Shown: positions 26,640 through 35,808, counted from the first letter of the stretch. The stretch is DNA of 64,000 nt from Mycolicibacterium sphagni (GCF_013337765.1 NZ_VBSB01000037.1:1-64000); one strand, 5' to 3'. Program-made: numbers and translations. Notes: generated by a model not told the origin, from the letters alone.

Positions 26640-27513
26640 TTCGGTCGAGAATCAGCCAACCGCCTCGGTGTTCGTCAACGGTGGCAATCAGGCCAAGGTG
26701 CCTCTCGCTTAGCTCGGATCCCAAGCGACGCAGGGATTCCCGGCTAAATGCCTGGACATGCCCATAACACGCGCGAGGCTGGTCTTCAAACGGTACTGCA
26801 ACGATCACGCGGCGTCGGGCGAGCCGGATGGCCTCCTCGAGCACATCGCCGGCGGCTGCAGGGGTTAGGTGCTCGAGCAGGTGTAGCGCTGTCACCGTGT
26901 CGGCACTGCCGTCAGGCAGCGGCACATGCGCTGCATCACAACCGATGATGCGCAATTGGCGGTGGAGAAGGGCACTGACCCGGGCAAGCAAGTCCATCGT
27001 CGGATGACTCAGATCTGTTGCGGTAACATCCATCCCGAGGTCGACTGCGCGAAGTGCGAAGAAGCCGAAACATGAGCCCAAATCAATCAATTGGTGTCCG
27101 ACCAACATCGCTGCGGCGTGGTCGTGGACCGGGCCGAAGGACGCAGTTCCGTCCGCCAACCTGTCGATTGAGTTCCGGTAGAACCGCAGCCATGAGGGCA
27201 GTGCGCCGTCGACGGTGGAGCGAACTATCCCGGTGAACACCAACTCAAAGTCACGCTGCCCCCGCAGTAGAGTGCCGGGCGCATCAAGTTCGTCGGCGAG
27301 CAGCACCGCCAATTCATCGCACAGCTCATCGGGCGACAGATCGTGCAGTACTGTCAGTTGCCCCCCGGAGCGCCGCGCGCAAAACCGATCGGTGCACAGT
27401 GAGTGCTCGCCGCAACTGCCGCGATGCCGCCCGACCCGACGGGCCACCCGGACGCCGTAAGCGCACCACGAGCCGGGCGGAGTTGGGCTCAACGGATCGA
27501 GCCAGTGCGTCAT
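26632..27513 (-). CDS. mftM: mycofactocin oligosaccharide methyltransferase, MftM-like
   Basis: A 293-residue class I SAM methyltransferase. The Cys-rich N-terminal part (HSLCTDRFCARR, residues 38-48) is followed by a helical region and the SAM-binding core (DLGSCFG at 144-150, CDAAHVPLPDGSAD, ALHLLEHL). MftM methylates the glucose chain attached to mycofactocin. In M. smegmatis mftM (MSMEG_6237) lies between the mno regulator genes. Here it abuts the mnoR-like gene and is divergent from mftA 194 bases away, which supports the call. A family search would settle it. Confidence 0.72.
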   Translation of the reverse strand: MTHWLDPLSPTPPGSWCAYGVRVARRVGRHRGSCGEHSLCTDRFCARRSGGQLTVLHDLSPDELCDELAVLLADELDAPGTLLRGQRDFELVFTGIVRSTVDGALPSWLRFYRNSIDRLADGTASFGPVHDHAAAMLVGHQLIDLGSCFGFFALRAVDLGMDVTATDLSHPTMDLLARVSALLHRQLRIIGCDAAHVPLPDGSADTVTALHLLEHLTPAAAGDVLEEAIRLARRRVIVAVPFEDQPRACYGHVQAFSRESLRRLGSELSERHLGLIATVDEHRGGWLILDRTI

Positions 27514-27707
27514 CCCGCCGACCCTCCCTCGATTGATTCGTCCCGCACGCTATCGAGCGTTGGTCTGCTCGCACATGCGCCAGATGGGCGGGTTTCTCCG
27601 CCCATCTGGACGGGGGCCACCTGCCTGATTGGCGAGTTTTGTTCGTGCACTCAGTGCCATAGCGTCACGGTTAGCAACACGCAGCGATCGATGCCCTGGA
27701 GGTAGCC

Positions 27708-27812
27708 ATGCAAGAAAACGCCGGCACGGAGAACAGTGTCGCCGCCGAGGAACTGGTCGAAGAGACTCTCGTCGAGGAAGTGTTCATCGACGGAATGTGC
27801 GGCGTGTACTGA
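27708..27812 (+). CDS. mftA: mycofactocin precursor peptide MftA
   Basis: A 34-residue acidic peptide ending IDGMCGVY, the invariant MftA tail whose terminal Val-Tyr becomes the redox cofactor core. The acidic leader (EELVEETLVEEVF) is what MftB binds. The start follows GGAGG with a 5-base gap. The gene is 2 bases before mftB and heads an mftA-B-C-D operon. MftC decarboxylates and crosslinks the C-terminal Val-Tyr. MftE would then release the core; that gene is not found in the window. Confidence 0.95.
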   Translation: MQENAGTENSVAAEELVEETLVEEVFIDGMCGVY

Positions 27813-27814
27813 CG

Positions 27815-28075
27815 ATGTTCGACCTCGACAAGCAGTGGCGACTGCACCCGCAGGCCGCGCTGCGCCCCGAGCCCTTCGGGGCACTGCTGTACCACTTCGG
27901 AACCAGAAAACTGTCCTTCCTTAAAAGCCGCGTCATGGTCGAAGTCGTTAACTCGCTGCCCGATCACGAGAATGCGCGGGCCGCGCTGCATGCTGCCGGG
28001 GTCGAAAATGTCGATGCCTATGTCAAAGCGCTTGAAGCGCTAGCCAATTCACAGATGCTGGAGGAGACGTCGTGA
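27815..28075 (+). CDS. mftB: mycofactocin peptide chaperone MftB
   Basis: An 86-residue RiPP recognition element protein. It begins MFDLDKQWRLHPQAALRPEP and carries FGALLYHFGTRKLSFLKSR, typical of MftB. It binds the MftA leader and delivers it to the radical SAM enzyme MftC. The ATG at 27815 lies 2 bases after mftA's stop, and the 3' end overlaps mftC by 4 bases (GTGA). A frame open upstream of the ATG only shadows mftA. Confidence 0.93.
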   Translation: MFDLDKQWRLHPQAALRPEPFGALLYHFGTRKLSFLKSRVMVEVVNSLPDHENARAALHAAGVENVDAYVKALEALANSQMLEETS

Positions 28076-29238
28076 CGGCGACGCAGCCCGGTCGGCTCGT
28101 CGACCAGTTCGAGCTTGGACTCCAAGCTCCCATTTGCCTGACGTGGGAGCTAACTTACGCGTGCAACTTGTCGTGCGTGCATTGTCTGTCTTCGTCAGGA
28201 CGGCGCGATCCGGGCGAACTAAGCACCGAGCAGTGCAAATCGGTCATCGACGAACTAGAGCGTATGCAAGTGTTCTACGTCAACGTCGGAGGTGGCGAAC
28301 CGACAGTGCGCAGCGACTTTTGGGAGTTGATTGACTACGCGACCGCCCACCATGTCGGGGTGAAGTTCTCCACCAACGGAGTTCGGATAACGCCCGACGT
28401 CGCGAGGAAACTGGCCGCCTCCGATTATGTGGACGTACAGATCTCACTCGATGGTGCGACTGCCGAGGTAAACGACGCTGTACGCGGCTCGGGATCGTTC
28501 GCGATGGCCACTCGCGCGCTAGAAAACCTGTCGACCGCGGGCTTCACCGATGCCAAGATCTCAGTGGTGATGACCCGTCACAACGTGGATCAACTCGACG
28601 AATTCAAAGCACTGGCGGACCACTACGGCGCCACTTTGCGCATCACCCGGCTGAGGCCCTCGGGCCGCGGCGCGGACGTCTGGGACCGTCTGCACCCGAC
28701 AGCGGATCAACAACGGACACTTTACGACTGGTTGGTGGCCCACGGCGACAGGGTCTTGACCGGTGACTCATTCTTCCACCTGTCGGCCTACGGCCAAACC
28801 CTTCCCGGCCTCAACCTATGCGGAGCCGGGCGGGTCGTTTGCCTTATCGACCCGGTGGGCGACGTCTATGCCTGCCCCTTCGCCATCCACGAACAGTTTT
28901 TGGCTGGCAATGTCCTGCGCGACGGCGGCTTCGGCACCGTGTGGCGCGAATCCGAACTCTTCCGCGAGCTTCGGACTCCGACGACAGGAGGGGCATGCGC
29001 AAAATGTAGCCATTTCGACAGCTGTCGCGGCGGATGTATGGCAGCGAAGTTCTTCACCGGCCTACCGCTGGACGGCCCCGATCCGGAATGCGTGCAGGGC
29101 TACGGCGAGGCCGCACTAGCCCTCGAGCGCGTGGTCCCCAAACCCGCAGTCGACCACTCCCACCAGATACCGCTGACTCCGATCACAAAACCACCGACAC
29201 GACCCTGCGACACCAACCCACTGAGTGGTTGTAGCTAA
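28072..29238 (+). CDS. mftC: radical SAM/SPASM mycofactocin maturase MftC
   Basis: A 388-residue radical SAM enzyme. The 4Fe-4S/SAM motif is Cys31, Cys35, Cys38 (CNLSCVHC). The SPASM C-terminal region has auxiliary-cluster cysteines in LCGAGRVVC, YACPF and CAKCSHFDSCRGGC. It oxidatively decarboxylates the terminal Tyr of MftA and forms the lactam crosslink with Val. Start GTG overlaps mftB. The last 35 residues are proline-rich and somewhat longer than usual. All catalytic cysteines are intact, so activity is expected. Confidence 0.95.
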   Translation: MTATQPGRLVDQFELGLQAPICLTWELTYACNLSCVHCLSSSGRRDPGELSTEQCKSVIDELERMQVFYVNVGGGEPTVRSDFWELIDYATAHHVGVKFSTNGVRITPDVARKLAASDYVDVQISLDGATAEVNDAVRGSGSFAMATRALENLSTAGFTDAKISVVMTRHNVDQLDEFKALADHYGATLRITRLRPSGRGADVWDRLHPTADQQRTLYDWLVAHGDRVLTGDSFFHLSAYGQTLPGLNLCGAGRVVCLIDPVGDVYACPFAIHEQFLAGNVLRDGGFGTVWRESELFRELRTPTTGGACAKCSHFDSCRGGCMAAKFFTGLPLDGPDPECVQGYGEAALALERVVPKPAVDHSHQIPLTPITKPPTRPCDTNPLSGCS

Positions 29239-29251
29239 AGAGGTATTCAGG

Positions 29252-30427
29252 ATGGCATCAACTGGCTGGTTCGAAACCGTCGCAGAGGCACAACGTCGTG
29301 CGGCAAAGAGACTACCTCGCAGCGTTTACAGCGCCCTAGTCGCCGGATCCGAACGGGGCACTACCGTCGAGGACAACCTCAACGCCTTTGGCCAACTCGG
29401 ATTCGCACCCCACGTGGCCGGATTAAGCGCCAAGCGAGAGCTGGCGACCAGCATTCTGGGACAGTCGATATCGCTGCCCGTGTTCATCTCACCGACCGGT
29501 GTGCAAGCGGTTCACCCAGACGGCGAAGTTGCCGTGGCCCGAGCTGCAGCCGCACGCGGCACGGCGATGAGCCTAAGTTCGTTCGCCAGCAAGTCCATCG
29601 AAGAAGTAGCGGCGGCCAACCCGCAGACCTTCTTTCAGATGTACTGGAGCGGTGGCCGCGACAAGATGGTGGTCCGGATGGAACGGGCCCGCGCTGCCGG
29701 CGCGGTCGGGCTAATCATGACGTCGGACTGGTCGTTCTCCAGCGGGCGGGACTGGGGAAGCCCGAAAATCCCCGAGAAGATGGACGTCAAGGCGATGCTG
29801 CGATTCGCCCCCGAAGGCCTCGCCAGGCCCCGGTGGCTGCTGGAATTCGCCAAGACCGGCAAAGTGCCGGACTTGACCGCGCCGAATTTGGCCGAGGGCC
29901 AACATCCGGCACCTACCTTCTTCGGCGCCTACGGCGAATGGATGCAAACCCCGTTGCCAACCTGGGAAGATGTTGCGTGGCTGCGTGAGCAGTGGAACGG
30001 ACCGTTCTTGCTCAAAGGCGTCATGCGCGTCGACGACGCCAAACGTGCTGTCGATGCGGGCGTTACGGCGATCTCAGTGTCCAACCACGGCGGCAACAAC
30101 CTCGATGGCACGCCCGCGTCGATCAGAGCGTTGCCTGCCATCGCCGAAGCGGTCGGCCAGCAGATCGAAGTAGTGCTAGACGGCGGTGTCCGCCGCGGTA
30201 GCGACGTTGTCAAGGCGATCGCACTGGGCGCCCGCGCCGTGATGATCGGCCGCGCTTACCTGTGGGGCCTTGCTGCGGACGGACAGGCCGGAGTGGAAAA
30301 TGTGCTCGATATCCTCCGCGGGGGCATCGATTCCGCGTTGTTGGGGCTAGGCCTGTCCTCTGTGGACGACCTAACCATCGACGATGTGATCGTCCCGGCG
30401 GGATTCCGTCGCGACTTGGGGACCTAA
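29252..30427 (+). CDS. mftD: FMN-dependent mycofactocin oxidase MftD
   Basis: A 391-residue FMN enzyme of the alpha-hydroxyacid oxidase family. The flavin and catalytic region is seen in SVSNHGGNNLDGTP (active-site His) and in the FMN phosphate-binding end DGGVRRGSDVVKAIALGA. MftD oxidatively deaminates AHDP to pre-mycofactocin. The ATG at 29252 is the natural start, 13 bases after mftC. It is the last intact gene of the plus-strand mft operon; normal order would continue with mftE, but broken unrelated genes follow. Confidence 0.92.
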   Translation: MASTGWFETVAEAQRRAAKRLPRSVYSALVAGSERGTTVEDNLNAFGQLGFAPHVAGLSAKRELATSILGQSISLPVFISPTGVQAVHPDGEVAVARAAAARGTAMSLSSFASKSIEEVAAANPQTFFQMYWSGGRDKMVVRMERARAAGAVGLIMTSDWSFSSGRDWGSPKIPEKMDVKAMLRFAPEGLARPRWLLEFAKTGKVPDLTAPNLAEGQHPAPTFFGAYGEWMQTPLPTWEDVAWLREQWNGPFLLKGVMRVDDAKRAVDAGVTAISVSNHGGNNLDGTPASIRALPAIAEAVGQQIEVVLDGGVRRGSDVVKAIALGARAVMIGRAYLWGLAADGQAGVENVLDILRGGIDSALLGLGLSSVDDLTIDDVIVPAGFRRDLGT

Positions 30428-30439
30428 CGGGCAACCATC

Positions 30440-30745
30440 ACAAAGGCGACTCCGTTGCGGCGCACTTCGAAATCGTCCAGGCCCATTATGATCTGTCCGA
30501 CGAGTTCTTCCGACTTTCCTCCACCGAACTCGAACCTACAGCTGCGCCTACCTCGAACGCGACGACTTGACGCTGGAAGAAGCCCAGCTGGCCAAGATGA
30601 TCTCGCGCTGGGCAGGCTCGAACTGAAATCGGGGCCTGACGCAGTTGGATATAGGCTGTGGGTGGGGCTCGACCATGTTGCGGGCACTTGAGCGCTACGA
30701 CGTCAATGTTATCGGCCTGACATTGAGTAAACACCCAGCAGTCAT
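30440..30745 (+). pseudogene. broken mycolic-acid cyclopropane-synthase-type methyltransferase
   Basis: Translated pieces in different frames match successive parts of the CmaA/UmaA-type family: VQAHYDLSDEFFRL, then YLERDDLTLEEAQLAK, then a G-rich SAM motif remnant (GCGWGSTMLRALERYDVN), then VIGLTLSK. At least two frameshifts and an internal gap are needed, and about two thirds of a normal gene is missing. It is clearly non-functional. Its position directly after mftD, where mftE should be, marks a rearrangement breakpoint. Confidence 0.7.
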
Positions 30746-30749
30746 AAAT

Positions 30750-30890
30750 CGTTGACCGCCTCACCTTCGGCGGCAACATCATCGTAATCGGCACCGACTC
30801 CCCCTATCGCCTGGCCCACACACTGTGCAACCGCGGCGACACGCCGAGAAGTGACGTCCGCATCACCAACAGCATCGCGGGCCAACGTCC
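30750..30890 (+). pseudogene. istB C-terminal remnant
   Basis: The segment VDRLTFGGNIIVIGTDS followed by PYRLAHT resembles the last 25 residues of IS21-family IstB ATPases. It is fused to the end of the methyltransferase remnant and is on the opposite strand from the nearby intact-type istB. It therefore represents an older, separate IS21-family insertion. Confidence 0.45.
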
Positions 30891-30976
30891 TCACCGACGC
30901 CAGAATTCAGAGACAACCGACGTCAGAGATTCCCACCAAAGCCAAAACAGTTCACTGTTCCCCGAGATGTTGTCAA

Positions 30977-31024
30977 TGGCCAAGTGGAAGTCCCCGCTGG
31001 TGGCCAGGTAAAAGTCCCCACCCC
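30977..31024. repeat. left terminal repeat of IS21 element
   Basis: Two tandem TGGCCA-containing units are the reverse complement of 37409-37456 with two mismatches. An outermost third unit present at the right end is missing, so this end looks trimmed. Confidence 0.85.
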
Positions 31025-31036
31025 GTGCGGTGATTT

Positions 31037-31476
31037 CTAGGTTGGTTGGGGGCTGTCCTTTCGGTGGTGGGCGTCTTTCATGCGGTAGGAGTCGCCGTCG
31101 GTGATGACGACGGTGGCGTGGTGCAGGAGGCGGTCGAGGATGCTCACGGCGGTGGTGTGCTCGGGCAGGAACCGGCCCCATTGTTCGAAGGGCCAGTGTG
31201 AGCCGATGGCCAGGGAGCGGCGCTCGTAGGCCCCAGCGACGAGCCGGAACAATAGCTGGGTGCCGGTGTCATCGAGCGGGGCGAAGCCCAGTTCGTCGAG
31301 AATGATCAGGTCGACCCGTAGTAGGGATTCGATGATCTTGCCGACGGTGTTGTCGGCCAGGCCGCGGTAGAGGGTTTCGACGAGGTCGGCGGCGGTGAAG
31401 TAGCGGACCTTGTGTCCGGCGTGGATCGCCGCGGTCCCCAGTGCGATGAGGGTGTGACTCTTGCCGGTGCCTGCCG
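31037..31476 (-). pseudogene. istB: istB, 3' part
   Basis: The C-terminal 144 codons of an IstB-type AAA+ helper ATPase resume at GTGKSHT, the second half of its Walker A. They continue through Walker B (LIILDELGFAPLDD) and the family tail (HHATVVITDGDSYRMKDA). Read from the transposon side, the frame opens inside foreign DNA. Joining base 35431 directly to 31471 restores an in-frame 270-residue IstB. The protein is therefore split in its P-loop and cannot function. Confidence 0.85.
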
Positions 31477-31517
31477 TTATCGCGGGGTCGAGCGCGGGAT
31501 GGCAGTGTTTTCCCTGG

Positions 31518-31961
31518 TCACGACGTTGTTGCGATCGATGCAACGTTGGGCGTGGGATGGATGCCGCGGCAGGCCAGTTCGCGTCGTAGGTCGAGGTTCT
31601 CGCCGTGTGCTCGTTCAAGGGCCTCGCGGAGTGCTTGCAGCTGCTGGCGGTGCTGTTTCTTGAGTTCGGCGATCTGGCGGGTCAGCGTGATGATGAGGGT
31701 GTTGTCGGTGTCGGCGGGTTGTTCGGCGGTGGTCTTGGGGCGGGCTCCGCGCAGATGCTCGATACGTTTGCGAAGTTCGGGGTGGTTGTAGAGGAAGGCG
31801 TGGGAGACGCCTGCTTCGCGTTGAACGGCCTGGAAGTTGATCGGTTCGCCGCGTTTGACCAGTCGGCGGATGGCTTGTTCGGCGTCTCGGGTTTTGTTCT
31901 GAGACTTGACTTTCGCTGCTTCGGTGAGGGCTGCGATTCGGCGTTCTCGGGAGTCAGTCAT
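31518..31961 (-). CDS. tnpC: TnpC-like accessory protein (DUF6262)
   Basis: A 147-residue basic protein. An N-terminal helix-turn-helix-like region (INFQAVQREAGVSHAFLY, then NHPELRKRIEHLR) precedes a coiled coil (about residues 85-130, QIAELKKQHRQQLQALREAL). It matches the third gene of Tn554-type elements, which stimulates or orients transposition. The ATG overlaps the tnpB stop by 4 bases. The upstream extension of the frame is a tnpB shadow. Confidence 0.78.
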   Translation of the reverse strand: MTDSRERRIAALTEAAKVKSQNKTRDAEQAIRRLVKRGEPINFQAVQREAGVSHAFLYNHPELRKRIEHLRGARPKTTAEQPADTDNTLIITLTRQIAELKKQHRQQLQALREALERAHGENLDLRRELACRGIHPTPNVASIATTS

Positions 31962-34132
31962 TGGATGCTCCTGCGGTGGCGGGTGAGATCGAGAGTCAGC
32001 GCGACGGGTCCAGCGCTGGGCTGATGACACTCGGTTGGCGCGCCATGGGCTGCGGAGATGGGTGCGTGGTCGAGCGCGGCCAGAAGCTGGTTGAGGGCGT
32101 GGTGTTCAGCGCGGCGCCGGATCAGCCACACGTTGTCCTCGGGCATGGCACGGCCGTGGCGCTGCTCGAATTCTGTTGTGGCCCGGTTGATCAGGTCGGC
32201 AGTCTCGCGGAGTTGACGTTGCAGCACGTCTCGGTGGGTGTGGTCGGTGACGAAGACCGAGCAGGTCAGGCAGGCGTTGCCTTTGTCGCAGGACTGCAGC
32301 GGTGGCAGCATGCACCACCCGTTGGGCAGGAACCGGTCTGCGCGGCGGAACAGGTGCAGACTGTCGTGGTCATCGCTGGAGAGTTGGATGCGGGTGCCGT
32401 CGGATCGAAGCTTGGCGGTGGCCAGGAAGGCCTGCTCGGCGTGTTCGTCGCGGGCGGCGATGTAGTGCATCGTCATCGTGGGAGTGGCGTGCCCGGCGTA
32501 GCGCTGCAAGACGTGGACCGGGAGCCCGAGTTCAGCCAGTCGGGTCAGCCGGGTGTGGCGGAAGCGATGGGTATGGCTCAACCGGATGACCCGACCTTTG
32601 GCGTCGGTGATTTCAACGAGGTCACTGAGGGTGCGTAGCACCCAGTTGTAGGTTCCTGCTGGATAGGGCTTGTCGCCGCGGCGGTTGCCTAGGCGTCGTG
32701 CGAACAGGAAGCGCCTGTTGCCGTCGAGGTGTTGGGTTTGTAGCCAACGGTGTTGTTCGGCAATGACTTCGGTGACTTCGTGATCAACGAGGATGGTGTC
32801 TGGTGCGACGTCGATCTTGCTTTGAGCGTAGCGGAACCTGGTCAGCGTCCGGTCGTCGTCATCGCCAGTTTCGGCGGATCTCGGGGTGGCGGAGAGGCAG
32901 TCGAAGTCGCAGGTGCGGATCTCGCTGGCCCGGCGGCCGGTGAGGATCTGCAACAGGATCATCCGCATTGCTTGTGGATCGTCGAGCCCGTTGGCGGTGA
33001 TGGTGGTGCCATCGCCGCGGGTGATGGTCATCTGCTCGGTGCGCGGCAGTGCGATCAACGGCAACGCCGCGGTGATTTGGGCGAGCGCGTGATCGTCGAT
33101 GTAGTTCGCATCGTTGAAGCCGCGCTGGTGCGGTATCCGGGTGACCCGGCCGAACCAGCTTGCGGCGTGCGCTGTGGTGACTCGTTGCCAGGGGGTGGCG
33201 CCGAGAACGGTGCGAGCTTCGCCGGGGTTGGCGGCGACGAAGTCCAGTAAGCCGGCCACGGCTCGCAGGTCGTCGTTGATGCCCCGGATCGGCACCGGTC
33301 TTCCGAGGTGTCGGGTGTCGGATTCACGGGTGACGCGGTTGGCGGCCACGGCGGTCCACCGCGCGAACGCAGCTGCCTGCTCAACTGCTGTCGCAGGGTC
33401 ACCGAGGATGTCGGTCGGGTCGCCGAAGCTCGTGATCAGCCAGTTATCGAAGCGGCGGAAGCTGCGCATCCGTTCTTGGCTGACCGTGGTCCAGCGCAAC
33501 ACCCCGGATTCCAGTGCGGTGCCCAAGTGCCATTTCACTGCGGCCCGCAGCCAGGGCAGCTGGATGTGTCCCGGCGGGCAGCCATAATTGGCGATCGGTT
33601 CGCGGTCTGTCAGTGGGATCCGCGGATCGCAGCGCGGGTGCCAGAAGTCCAGTTCCCACCACGGGCCGTCGTGGCATGCGGCGATCAAGGCGTGTCGTGC
33701 GAACCCGAACAGGCCGTGAACCCGGGCGCGGCCTCTCGGCGACGGCAGTCGCTTGCCCCTGCTGGCATAGAACCAGCTCTGCAACGCCGCGGCGGCGTTG
33801 TAATCCATCTCCCGGATCGAGGGTGCGAAAGCACGGCCCTCGGCGACGGCGCGGCGAATGATGTTGGCGAACTGCGCCATCGCCAGCACTGACACCCGGG
33901 TGCCATCACAGGCCTGCCAGTGCGCCATCCACGCCAGCTCAGCGGCGAAGGGGTGGGGCAATCCGCTCAGATCAAGCTGGGGCCAGTCATTCTCGGTGAC
34001 CGATGCCCAGTTCTCGATGCCAGGACCCAGGATCGGTCCGCGCCACTGCGGCGGCAGCCCATCGGCGAGCCGCCAGATCGGATCGACGTGTTCGGCTCCT
34101 CGAAGGCGCCGTGGTCTAGGTTCGTCGATCAT
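31958..34132 (-). CDS. tnpB: TnpB tyrosine recombinase of Tn554-like element
   Basis: A 724-residue tyrosine recombinase, longer than most integrases but in the TnpB size range. Catalytic residues are visible late in the protein: Arg in LTGRRASEIRTCDFD, His/Arg in HRFRHTRLTRLAE, His in RYAGHATPTMTMHY with the nucleophile Tyr. A Cys-rich C-terminal segment (PPLQSCDKGNACLTC) could bind zinc. The ATG overlaps the tnpA stop (ATGA). It acts with TnpA in a single transposition reaction. Confidence 0.85.
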   Translation of the reverse strand: MIDEPRPRRLRGAEHVDPIWRLADGLPPQWRGPILGPGIENWASVTENDWPQLDLSGLPHPFAAELAWMAHWQACDGTRVSVLAMAQFANIIRRAVAEGRAFAPSIREMDYNAAAALQSWFYASRGKRLPSPRGRARVHGLFGFARHALIAACHDGPWWELDFWHPRCDPRIPLTDREPIANYGCPPGHIQLPWLRAAVKWHLGTALESGVLRWTTVSQERMRSFRRFDNWLITSFGDPTDILGDPATAVEQAAAFARWTAVAANRVTRESDTRHLGRPVPIRGINDDLRAVAGLLDFVAANPGEARTVLGATPWQRVTTAHAASWFGRVTRIPHQRGFNDANYIDDHALAQITAALPLIALPRTEQMTITRGDGTTITANGLDDPQAMRMILLQILTGRRASEIRTCDFDCLSATPRSAETGDDDDRTLTRFRYAQSKIDVAPDTILVDHEVTEVIAEQHRWLQTQHLDGNRRFLFARRLGNRRGDKPYPAGTYNWVLRTLSDLVEITDAKGRVIRLSHTHRFRHTRLTRLAELGLPVHVLQRYAGHATPTMTMHYIAARDEHAEQAFLATAKLRSDGTRIQLSSDDHDSLHLFRRADRFLPNGWCMLPPLQSCDKGNACLTCSVFVTDHTHRDVLQRQLRETADLINRATTEFEQRHGRAMPEDNVWLIRRRAEHHALNQLLAALDHAPISAAHGAPTECHQPSAGPVALTLDLTRHRRSIQ

Positions 34133-35310
34133 TGAACCACTCGCCAGCTGCTGGCATAGGAGGTCCAGTTGGCTGCTGCTCGCAGCGCTTCGTCGTCGCG
34201 GACCCACCCGTAAAGGTCGAGGGTGGTCTGCACGTGGGCGTGCCCGAGGCGCCGGGATACCACCCATTCCGGTGTCCCTGCCAGCAACAATGCAGTGGCA
34301 TGGGTGTGGCGGAACCAGTGCGGCGTCCACCCGGGCGGGCCGATTCCGCGCCGACGCAACGTGGCTACCTTCTCCCGGACCGTCGTCTCACGCAATGCGG
34401 CCAGCAACGGCGGCCGCGCCACATTCACCAGCAGCGGACACGTCTCTGTCAGAGCGATACCGGATTCGGCTGCCCGGCAGGCGATATCGGTGAGATAGTC
34501 GGCGAACAACCTCTCGAGGTCAGCACCGACGTAGACCCGCCGCGGTCGCATCATCTTCACCCGCGCCCCATTCGGATTATCCGAGCGCGGCACGATCTCC
34601 ACATGCGCGGTGCTGCCGCGGCCGAGTACGAACTCACCGATCCGCAAGCCCAGTGCCTCCCCGAGACGCATCCCGGTCTCGGCCAGCAGAGCGAACACGA
34701 ATCGGTCTCGCAAGTTCCCCTGCCAGGATCCGGATTCGGCATCGAAGACCGCGCAGCCATCCAGGATCGCCTGGATCTGTTCGGGCAGCAGCACGGGAGG
34801 TCGGTCCCGGCGCCGGTCGCGACGCACTCGAACCAGCGACGATGCCGTTGCATCGGAACGCGCATCCAGATGCGCCAGCAAGCCACGGGCCGTTCGGCGC
34901 CTCGGGGTCCCGCTAAGTAGCCGCCCCGCGACCGGCACTCCGGATACTGCTTGATGCCAGCGGTAGAACGAAATCAACGCTGCCAGGCGGACTTCCAATG
35001 TCGCAGCCGTCGGCGTCTGATCCGACTCGGTCAGTCGATGTTCAACTGTGCGGCCATTGCGCTGCCAGGACAGAAACGCGGTGAAAGCCGGGACACCTAC
35101 CTCGCGCCACCCGTCGGCCTGCCCGCGCTGCTCAAGGAAGCTCCACCACTGCGCCAACGAGGTCGCGTAGCCACGCACCGTGTTCGGCGACCACACGTGT
35201 CGATGAGCTTCTATCCACTCCTCGACGGGACCGACCGTCGCATAGTCCTCACCGAGCACGGTCCAGGTCCGCTGCCCTCCCGCAGGAGCCACTGCCACCG
35301 GATACGCCAT
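34129..35310 (-). CDS. tnpA: TnpA tyrosine recombinase of Tn554-like element
   Basis: A 393-residue tyrosine recombinase. The N-terminal core-binding domain is at about 25-140 (VRGYATSLAQWWSFLEQRG). The catalytic domain carries ETGMRLGEALGLR, HWFRHTHATALL and GHAHVQTTLDLY with the Tyr nucleophile. It is the first gene of the element, about 120 bases from its right end. The set tnpA-tnpB-tnpC in this order is diagnostic of the Tn554 family. It appears intact, so the element may still be mobile. Confidence 0.87.
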   Translation of the reverse strand: MAYPVAVAPAGGQRTWTVLGEDYATVGPVEEWIEAHRHVWSPNTVRGYATSLAQWWSFLEQRGQADGWREVGVPAFTAFLSWQRNGRTVEHRLTESDQTPTAATLEVRLAALISFYRWHQAVSGVPVAGRLLSGTPRRRTARGLLAHLDARSDATASSLVRVRRDRRRDRPPVLLPEQIQAILDGCAVFDAESGSWQGNLRDRFVFALLAETGMRLGEALGLRIGEFVLGRGSTAHVEIVPRSDNPNGARVKMMRPRRVYVGADLERLFADYLTDIACRAAESGIALTETCPLLVNVARPPLLAALRETTVREKVATLRRRGIGPPGWTPHWFRHTHATALLLAGTPEWVVSRRLGHAHVQTTLDLYGWVRDDEALRAAANWTSYASSWRVVQ

Positions 35311-35430
35311 CGTTGCCGTTCCTTCACGTCGAAGAACTCCCGCCGATAAACCGGCAACAACGATGACCGACCTGGCATCAACCCCCTTGTCACATACATA
35401 GATTCGAGCGTGTTCCTACCCGTTGATAAC

Positions 35431-35808
35431 TGCCGGGCCGATGATCGCCAGATTCTGTTGTGCGCGTATCCATTCCAGACTCGACAAGTAGTCGAACACC
35501 TTCGGCTGGATCGAGGAAGCGGCCACGTCGAACGAGTCGAGTGTCTTGGGCACGGGAAATGCCGCGGCTTTGAGCCGGTTGACGACGTTAGAGGCGTCGC
35601 GTGCGGCCAGTTCGGTCTCGACCAGGGTGCGCAGCACTTCCTCCGGGGTCCAGCGCTGCGTCTTGGCAGTCAGCAGGACCTCGGGCGCGGTGCGTCGGAT
35701 TGCCGCGAGTTTGAGTCGGCGCAGTCCGGCGTCCAAGTCAGCGGTCAACGACGGGATTGACGGTGGTGCAACAGGTTTGGTGGCGGTCACCGGTGACACT
35801 GTGCTCAC
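35431..35808 (-). pseudogene. istB: istB, 5' part
   Basis: The first 126 codons of IstB end exactly within the Walker A motif (NLAIIGPA), where the transposon begins. Read-through adds only VING and a stop. The ATG overlaps the istA stop by 4 bases, the normal IS21 coupling. A truncated IstB lacking its ATPase core is predicted. Confidence 0.85.

Larger units (their letters stand above)
31477..35435 (-). mobile_element. Tn554-like three-recombinase transposon inside istB
   Basis: A 3.96 kb insert carries tnpA-tnpB-tnpC, each overlapping the next by 4 bases. It is flanked by a 5-base direct repeat (TGCCG at 31472-31476 and 35431-35435). Its ends start TTATCGCG and finish CGTTGATAAC, giving a short inverted GTTATC/GATAAC. 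There is no passenger gene. Tn554-family elements integrate by tyrosine recombinases at a short core, which fits these exact junctions. Confidence 0.82.
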
